This document shows positions 1 through 4,926 of a stretch of DNA of 7,204 nucleotides, piece by piece. The DNA is from Kiritimatiellia bacterium (lineage in GTDB: Bacteria; Verrucomicrobiota; Kiritimatiellia; B70-G9), in NCBI GenBank assembly GCA_012961745.1, contig DTYT01000165.1, forward strand, positions 1 through 7,204. Direction: 5' to 3'. The notes under the pieces were generated by a model. The model did no database searches and was not told the origin of the DNA. It worked only from the letters and a program-made list of their open reading frames with translations. The translations under genes and the position numbers were made by a program. Numbering within the stretch: position 1 is the stretch's first letter; every line of letters starts with the position of its first letter.

Positions 1-1
1 A

Positions 2-874
2 AGCCGGAGCTACGGGGAAAGCTCCTGGGGGCTGACGGCCTGTGATGGTCCTGAGGGATACCGTGCTTACGGCTCTCCATTCGGACCGGCAGACGGGACG
101 GTGGCCCCCAGCGCCGCGGGCGGGTCGTTGATCTTCACCCCGGATGAATCTCTGTCCGCCCTGAGCAACTATTACCGTCTGAAGGGCGGGGGGCTGTGGG
201 GACGGTACGGTTTTGTAGATTCTTTCAATGCTGACCGCGACTGGATCTCAGACGTGCATATCGCCATCGATCAGGCGGCGATCGCTTTGGCGGCCGAGAA
301 CTACCGGTCGGGTCTGATCTGGAATTACTTCATGCGCAATCCGCACGTCCTTCGCGGCTTACGGCGCTGCGGGTTCCGTCCGCGCACCATCACGCTCGAC
401 GAGCTGGACCTCGGGGGGATATGGGAGATAGGGGTGGGCCAAGCGCCGTTGCAATGGAACCGCATCCGCGTTCCGGCGTACTGGGAAAGGTCTGGGTTGC
501 CCGAGTTACGCAATTACGATGGCTACGCTGTATACCGTCGCATTTTCCACCTGCCGGAGCATAAGCGGGAGACTTGGGCGGACAACGAGGTGGTGCTGGA
601 GCTGGGAGGCGTCGATGATGCGGACGAACTGTGGGTGAACGAGGTGTTCGTGGGAAGGTACGGGCGGTTTCCGCCCCAATTCTCCACCGCGTGGAGTCGC
701 CCGCGGCAGTATTCGATCCCGGCGGGAATTCTCTGCTTCGGGGGATCGAACAGTATTGTCTTGCGCGTCTATGACGGCATGGGGCAAGGTGGCATATGGA
801 AGGAGCCGGTGCGGATGCGGGTGGTGGAGCGCTACCCGCTCTCCGGCTGGGAACAGGAAAGGGTGTCGAGATGA
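2..874 (+). CDS. Glucoamylase-family protein with C-terminal galactose-binding-like domain (5' partial)
   Basis: The reading frame is open from base 2, so the gene begins outside the window; 290 residues are visible. A GTG at 101 is not a credible start because conserved family sequence precedes it. Visible residues 4-124 match the C-terminal half of the glucoamylase-like family (PF10091): YGESSWGLTACDGPEGY near the start, then DGTVAPSAA, LWGRYGFVDSFN and IDQAAIALAAENYRSGLIW. The family is thought to act on glucans, but the reaction is poorly defined, so the substrate is not assignable. The usual IDQGP stretch reads IDQAA here. Residues about 140-275 form a separate beta-rich domain resembling the sugar-binding jelly roll of GH2 enzymes (VPAYWE, YDGYAVYRRIFHLP, GGVDDADELWVN, NSIVLRVYDGMGQGGIW), probably carbohydrate-binding. 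The stop overlaps the next gene's ATG, implying an operon. I am sure of the family and less sure of enzymatic activity. Confidence 0.88.
   Translation, partial: SRSYGESSWGLTACDGPEGYRAYGSPFGPADGTVAPSAAGGSLIFTPDESLSALSNYYRLKGGGLWGRYGFVDSFNADRDWISDVHIAIDQAAIALAAENYRSGLIWNYFMRNPHVLRGLRRCGFRPRTITLDELDLGGIWEIGVGQAPLQWNRIRVPAYWERSGLPELRNYDGYAVYRRIFHLPEHKRETWADNEVVLELGGVDDADELWVNEVFVGRYGRFPPQFSTAWSRPRQYSIPAGILCFGGSNSIVLRVYDGMGQGGIWKEPVRMRVVERYPLSGWEQERVSR
855..863 (+). promoter_or_regulatory. Ribosome binding site deciding the start at 871
   Basis: AGGAAAGGG lies 7 bases before the ATG at 871, a good Shine-Dalgarno position. It sits inside the last codons of the upstream gene. It supports 871 over the in-frame ATG at 796, which would add 25 residues ahead of an otherwise clean signal peptide. 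Confidence 0.75.
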
Positions 875-2121
875 AGAGAACCGCGATCATAACCGCCGGG
901 TTGCTGGCGGCGGGGCCTGTTTTTTCGGCGGAGCCGCTGCCCTCCGGGGACGCCCTGTTGCAAAAGGCCTTCGGCTTCCTGGCTCGGCAGACGAACTTTC
1001 AGGTCGAGGCGGTGCAGACCCTATCGGTTGAGGGAGAGGGTATGCTCACTCGCTGGGAGACGCGCTATGAGATTGCGGTATCGCGACCGGACCGGATTGC
1101 GTGTCTGGTCACCCGGGGGATAATGGGCGGTACCCTGGTCAGTGACGGGAATACGGTGACCCTTTACCTGCCGGCTATGCAGACTTATTCGGTCAAGCCC
1201 GCTCCTACATCGCTGGATGATCTCGCGGCGGAAGCGGGCAGCGCGGGACCCATGGGGGCCGCCTTTGCACTGCTGGAGGAGTTTCTATCGTCAAAGCCCT
1301 ACCAGGTGTTCTCCGAGGGGCTCGAGTCTGTGCAGGTTGCCGGCAGCCGGAAACTGGACGGAACCGATGTTTATGAGGTGAGCGGGGTGGCGGAGGACCT
1401 GGGACGAGTGACGGTGTGGATCGAAAAGGGAGCTGAGCCCCGCATCCGCAGGATTCACTACGATTTCTCCGACCTGCTGCAGAACGGGCCTCTTCCCGTA
1501 CCAGAGGCCCGGATGGAAATGTCCGTTGAGCTGTCCGGGTGGAAGACCGGCGGGGAAATCGATCCCGCGGTTTTCCGTTTTTCTCCGCCTCCAGACGCGC
1601 GTCGCATGGAAGAGGCGTTCGGCGAGGCCCCGGAGGAGCAAGCGACGCATCCCATGGTGGGAAAGGCCGCCCCGGAGTTCCAGTTGTCGTCGCTGGATGG
1701 AGAGCCGGTGAAGCTGTCCGACTACGTGGGAACCAACGTTGTGGTCCTGGATTTCTGGGCAACTTGGTGTCCGCCATGTCGCCGCGGCTTGCCCGTGGTA
1801 TCACGCATAGCCTTGGAGAAGGCGTCGAGTGGAGTGGTGTTTTTTGCGGTGAATCAGGGTGAAGACGACCGTAAGGTGAGGAAGTTCATGGAGGAGCACA
1901 GGCTCGAATTCGCCGTGCTGATGGATCGGGATCAAGAGGTGGCCAAGGAATATGGGGTCCAGGGAATCCCGCAGACGGTGATTATCGGTCGAGATGGGAA
2001 GATAAGCTCGGTGCTTGTAGGCTACGGGCCGGGGAGTGAAGCCAAGCTGCGCCGCGATATTGAAAAGGCGGCCGCCGGCGCGGCGCCAGCCGGACCCGCG
2101 CGCCCGGAAACCGCCCCTTAG
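871..2121 (+). CDS. Secreted DUF2092 / TlpA-like thioredoxin fusion protein
   Basis: This 416-residue protein is probably periplasmic. Residues 1-20 are a signal peptide (basic MKR, hydrophobic core, likely cleavage after VFSA). Residues about 25-240 resemble DUF2092, a LolA/LolB-like beta-rich family: an LLQKAFGFLARQTNFQVEA start, SRPDRIACLV, then SDGNTVTLYLPAMQTYSV. Residues 263-400 are a TlpA/ResA-type thiol-disulfide oxidoreductase: GKAAPEFQLSSLDG, DFWATWCPPC with redox cysteines C300 and C303, and a conserved cis-proline at P367 (GIPQTVII). All core thioredoxin residues are present, so it should be redox-active, most likely reducing or exchanging disulfides outside the cytoplasm. The partner protein is unknown. 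The tail from about 400 is low-complexity Ala/Pro. The start at 871 is chosen for the signal peptide, the Shine-Dalgarno site and the ATGA overlap with the upstream gene, which suggests translational coupling. The DUF2092 assignment is less certain than the thioredoxin one. Confidence 0.92.
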   Translation: MKRTAIITAGLLAAGPVFSAEPLPSGDALLQKAFGFLARQTNFQVEAVQTLSVEGEGMLTRWETRYEIAVSRPDRIACLVTRGIMGGTLVSDGNTVTLYLPAMQTYSVKPAPTSLDDLAAEAGSAGPMGAAFALLEEFLSSKPYQVFSEGLESVQVAGSRKLDGTDVYEVSGVAEDLGRVTVWIEKGAEPRIRRIHYDFSDLLQNGPLPVPEARMEMSVELSGWKTGGEIDPAVFRFSPPPDARRMEEAFGEAPEEQATHPMVGKAAPEFQLSSLDGEPVKLSDYVGTNVVVLDFWATWCPPCRRGLPVVSRIALEKASSGVVFFAVNQGEDDRKVRKFMEEHRLEFAVLMDRDQEVAKEYGVQGIPQTVIIGRDGKISSVLVGYGPGSEAKLRRDIEKAAAGAAPAGPARPETAP

Positions 2122-2133
2122 CCTGCGGAAGGG

Positions 2134-2165
2134 AACCCGGAGGACCTACGGGTTGGGGTCCTCCG
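2134..2165. terminator. Possible shared hairpin terminator between convergent genes
   Basis: CGGAGGACC (2138-2146) and GGTCCTCCG (2157-2165) form a perfect 9-bp stem around a 10-base loop. The right arm lies inside the last codons of the minus-strand gene, and the stop codon sits at the end of the left arm and the loop. A second, mutually exclusive pairing exists: AACCCG (2134-2139) with CGGGTT (2149-2154). No T-run follows on either strand, so this is not a canonical intrinsic terminator. Its position between two convergent stops makes a transcription-ending or mRNA 3'-end-stabilising role plausible. Confidence 0.45.
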
Positions 2166-4926
2166 CAAGCCAATCCGAGCCGGGATCGGCGGCGCCCACG
2201 TAATCCACCCCCGCCACGGGGGCCGCTCCGCCCCAGTAGTTGAAGCGAACCGACGCCAGATTACCGGGAGCGAGATTGGCCGCATTCCAGCCCACGTTGC
2301 CGTGGAAGCTGTTCAAGCCCGGACTGTCCAAATCGCCGCCGCCGAGATCAACGCGGTAGGTAGGACCCGTAACGCCTCCGATGCGCACACCGACCACCGA
2401 GTTCTCAGTTGCTACCGAGTTTCGCATGTAGATGTCTACCGCGTTGCCTCCGCCCGCCTCGGCGGATAGTCCCACCGCGCCGGTGCGCTGGAAGCGTGAA
2501 TCCGCAAATGCAACTGCGGCGGAATCACCGGGGCAGACGGAGACCCCCGCACCCGACGCATTGTCTCGGCAGGGGAAGTTTTCCATGGCCAACCGGATGT
2601 CTCCGGTGAGGGTCACTACGTTTGCCTCCAGGCCGAGCAGGGATGAGCCCCTGAGTTCGACATTGCGGAGCAGCAGGGTGGCCTGGTCCGCCGCGGTGGC
2701 CATGATGTACATGTTGAAATCATTGGACAGGCAGGACACGGTGGGGGCACGCCGGCCGAGGCCTGCCAGCAGGTCCCCGGGTCCCCCGGCAAGCTGCTGC
2801 GGAAGCCGCGATAGAGTGTCGGGCCCTTCACCGACGAGTAGCAGTGTATCTTGCAGAAGGCTGTGACAGGTAAGTGCCACCCCGTATGTCCCGTTATCAA
2901 TCGCGCTGGCGGACGCCAGAATCAGGGTGTTGTTTGAAATTGCCAGCGTCTGTGCCACAAGCCCGCCGCCCGGATTGCCCTCTGAGACCACACCGTCGAG
3001 CAGGGAGTAGAGGGTGTGCGCGGTGGTCAAATCCAGCATTATGCCCGTGGAACCGTTGGAGATCGCCGTAACGTCGCTCATTACCAGGTCTACTGCACCG
3101 GTGACATCCAGCACTACCCGAAGGCCCTCGTCCGGGTTTCCTACCAGATCCAGGCTGGAAAAGAAGAGCGTGCTGGCCCCGCAATCCAGCGCCTCGAGAT
3201 CGAATCCGCTACCCGTGCTGTCCCGCGCGGCGGCATCATCAACCGAGAGCGAAAGCTGCCGGTACCGCCCCAGATGGACTTGGACGCCGCCGCCGTCGTT
3301 GTTGAGAAAAGCGTTGTCACGGATGACAATCTCGCAGACCCGTCCGGGCGCCTCCCCGATGATGGTGAGGCCGGGACCCTCCGTATCGCGCACAACATTC
3401 CCTTCCAGACGCACGGAAAAATCCTTGTCCGCAGCGGAGACCAGCACCATGCCGTGCCCGCAGGATTCGATCAATGTGTCGCAAACCCGGAAGCCGGACG
3501 CGTTGCCGGCGTATACACCGAAGGATTCGTAGTCCGCGATATTGTAGACCGGATCGTTCAGCGACGGACCCCCGGTGTCGGTATTGATAATGTGAACTCC
3601 ATAAAGTGCGGAGCCATCCCCCATCCTCACCGCCGGTCCGGAGCCGTAGCCATCGATTACCGGACGTCGCTTTCCTCCGTATACCTTGCCGCCGCGGCCG
3701 CGAAGCGGATGGCCCTCGCCGATCAGTGTGGTGGATGAGCCGAGGGCCACGTTTTCCCGATAGGGTTCCGATGCGGCGAAGACGTACACATTGCGGTCTC
3801 CGAAGGCACGGTCGACCGCCTGCTGAATTGAAGTGTAAGGATGTTCCGCAGTGCCGTCCTGCTGGCCCGGATTGTCACCGTCGACGAAGTTGACATCGTC
3901 GAGGACCGTGTGGTGAACGCGTTGCCGCGTTACTTCTACGGTGGTGGTAGGGCTGCTTGGGTCCTGGCGGAAACCGGAGTCCTCCACGCGGACCTTGGGA
4001 TCACGCATCACCATGTCGTAAAGGCGCGCCCGCAGGCCTGAGGGGCGGCCGGAAAAGGAATTGCGGAAGGGGTTCTCGCCGCGCGCCAATGCCGACAGAT
4101 CGCAGTTCAAGCGCACGCGCATGCCACCCATCCACCGCGAGCCTTGAAGTTGCCGGTCCTCGAACCACATCAGGTCCAGATAGAACGCCGGATTGACCCG
4201 CACTTCCAGGCGGCCCTTGGGGCCACTGATGTCGGCTCCGCCGCTGTATTCGGAATCCCAGTGGTAGCCTCCCCCAAGAAGACGCACTTCCAGCCGCGGA
4301 TCGGGCAGCGGCAGGCGGAAGCCCACCTCCCAGTCGTAGCCTTCGCGGGCCCGTTCAAATCGCTGAAACAGCCGGGTAGTGATTATGCGCTCGGTGATTC
4401 TCCATCCCTCTTGCCGCACCTGGTGGCGGCGGGCGTAGGGTTCGGACCAAGTCGTCGAAGTACGGGTCCGGACTTCCTGCTGCCGGTAGGAATCTACCAG
4501 TACTTCCTTGTTCTCCGGGAAGTAGTAATTCGCCCGCGCGTCGAGTCGCTCACTCAAGAGCTCAAGCCCCAGGCCGACCTGGGAGAACTGCGAATCACGC
4601 CGCGTCCAGCGTGAATCGTAGTACAGGTTGGCCCCCAGTATGACCCCTGGTTTCTCCCAGAGCCAGCGGTACACCAGCCCCAGATTGAGCTCTTCCTCGG
4701 AGTCGTCATCCAGCGAATAGCGGGGATTGATCAGCCAGATGCGGTTTGTCCCGGTATTGAGCGGCACCAGTAGCTCCACCATGCCCCGCTGCTCGGTTTC
4801 GCCGGCCTGCAATTGCAGCCAAGCACTGGCCGTATGGCCGGGCCCGTCGGCGGGAGAGGATTCGGATCCCCGAGCGATTCCCACACAGCAGGCGTATATC
4901 AACGCGGCTGCCGCGCTCCTGCTCAT
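2146..4926 (-). CDS. Inverse autotransporter (type Ve) with beta-helix passenger
   Basis: This 926-residue protein is predicted to be anchored in the outer membrane with its C-terminal part displayed on the surface. Residues 1-20 look like a signal peptide (MSRS, hydrophobic AAAALIYACCVGIA). Residues about 33-280 match the intimin/invasin-type beta barrel: LNLGLVYRWLW, GVILGANLYYDSRW, VGLGLELLSERLDARANYYFP, FERAREGYDWEVGFRLP, and a final strand MGGMRVRLNCDL. A linker follows whose RLYDMVMRDPKVRVE (301-315) recalls the intimin/invasin post-barrel segment (LVxRNNxIVLEY). Residues 345-926 read as a right-handed parallel beta helix: an opening DGTAEHPYTSIQQAVD, repeated short strands with Asn/Asp/Gly turns, and a closing NYWGG. 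No LysM or Ig-like domains are seen. An Arg-rich insert occupies 141-196. The start at 4926 gives the signal peptide and an ATGA overlap with the upstream hydroxylase gene; an in-frame GTG at 5127 would place 67 non-signal residues in front. The ligand or role of the passenger is unknown. Confidence 0.87.
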   Translation of the reverse strand: MSRSAAAALIYACCVGIARGSESSPADGPGHTASAWLQLQAGETEQRGMVELLVPLNTGTNRIWLINPRYSLDDDSEEELNLGLVYRWLWEKPGVILGANLYYDSRWTRRDSQFSQVGLGLELLSERLDARANYYFPENKEVLVDSYRQQEVRTRTSTTWSEPYARRHQVRQEGWRITERIITTRLFQRFERAREGYDWEVGFRLPLPDPRLEVRLLGGGYHWDSEYSGGADISGPKGRLEVRVNPAFYLDLMWFEDRQLQGSRWMGGMRVRLNCDLSALARGENPFRNSFSGRPSGLRARLYDMVMRDPKVRVEDSGFRQDPSSPTTTVEVTRQRVHHTVLDDVNFVDGDNPGQQDGTAEHPYTSIQQAVDRAFGDRNVYVFAASEPYRENVALGSSTTLIGEGHPLRGRGGKVYGGKRRPVIDGYGSGPAVRMGDGSALYGVHIINTDTGGPSLNDPVYNIADYESFGVYAGNASGFRVCDTLIESCGHGMVLVSAADKDFSVRLEGNVVRDTEGPGLTIIGEAPGRVCEIVIRDNAFLNNDGGGVQVHLGRYRQLSLSVDDAAARDSTGSGFDLEALDCGASTLFFSSLDLVGNPDEGLRVVLDVTGAVDLVMSDVTAISNGSTGIMLDLTTAHTLYSLLDGVVSEGNPGGGLVAQTLAISNNTLILASASAIDNGTYGVALTCHSLLQDTLLLVGEGPDTLSRLPQQLAGGPGDLLAGLGRRAPTVSCLSNDFNMYIMATAADQATLLLRNVELRGSSLLGLEANVVTLTGDIRLAMENFPCRDNASGAGVSVCPGDSAAVAFADSRFQRTGAVGLSAEAGGGNAVDIYMRNSVATENSVVGVRIGGVTGPTYRVDLGGGDLDSPGLNSFHGNVGWNAANLAPGNLASVRFNYWGGAAPVAGVDYVGAADPGSDWLAEDPNP

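Noticed and set aside
796..870. Upstream in-frame ATG for the redoxin gene
   Set aside because: It would add 25 Gly/Ala-rich residues ahead of a good signal peptide and ignores the Shine-Dalgarno site and ATGA overlap at 871.
390..890. 166-codon open frame on the minus strand
   Set aside because: It is antisense to the glucoamylase-family gene, low in complexity and rich in Pro, Arg and Ala; the plus-strand frame carries clear conserved motifs.
1205..1804. 199-codon open frame on the minus strand
   Set aside because: It lies wholly inside the DUF2092-redoxin gene and encodes a Pro/Arg/Ser-rich sequence without any recognisable domain, typical of an antisense frame in GC-rich DNA.
2122..2145. 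Promoter between the two gene pairs
   Set aside because: The genes converge here, so no promoter is needed, and the 24 bases are too few and too GC-rich to hold one.
3016..3738. 240-codon open frame on the plus strand
   Set aside because: It is antisense to the beta-helix passenger and has no signal peptide, domain or motif of its own; the minus-strand frame is continuous and coherent.
2146..3894. Passenger as an active pectate lyase or polysaccharide lyase
   Set aside because: Only the beta-helix repeat pattern is visible; I could not point to a catalytic Asp/Arg/Lys arrangement from any known lyase family.
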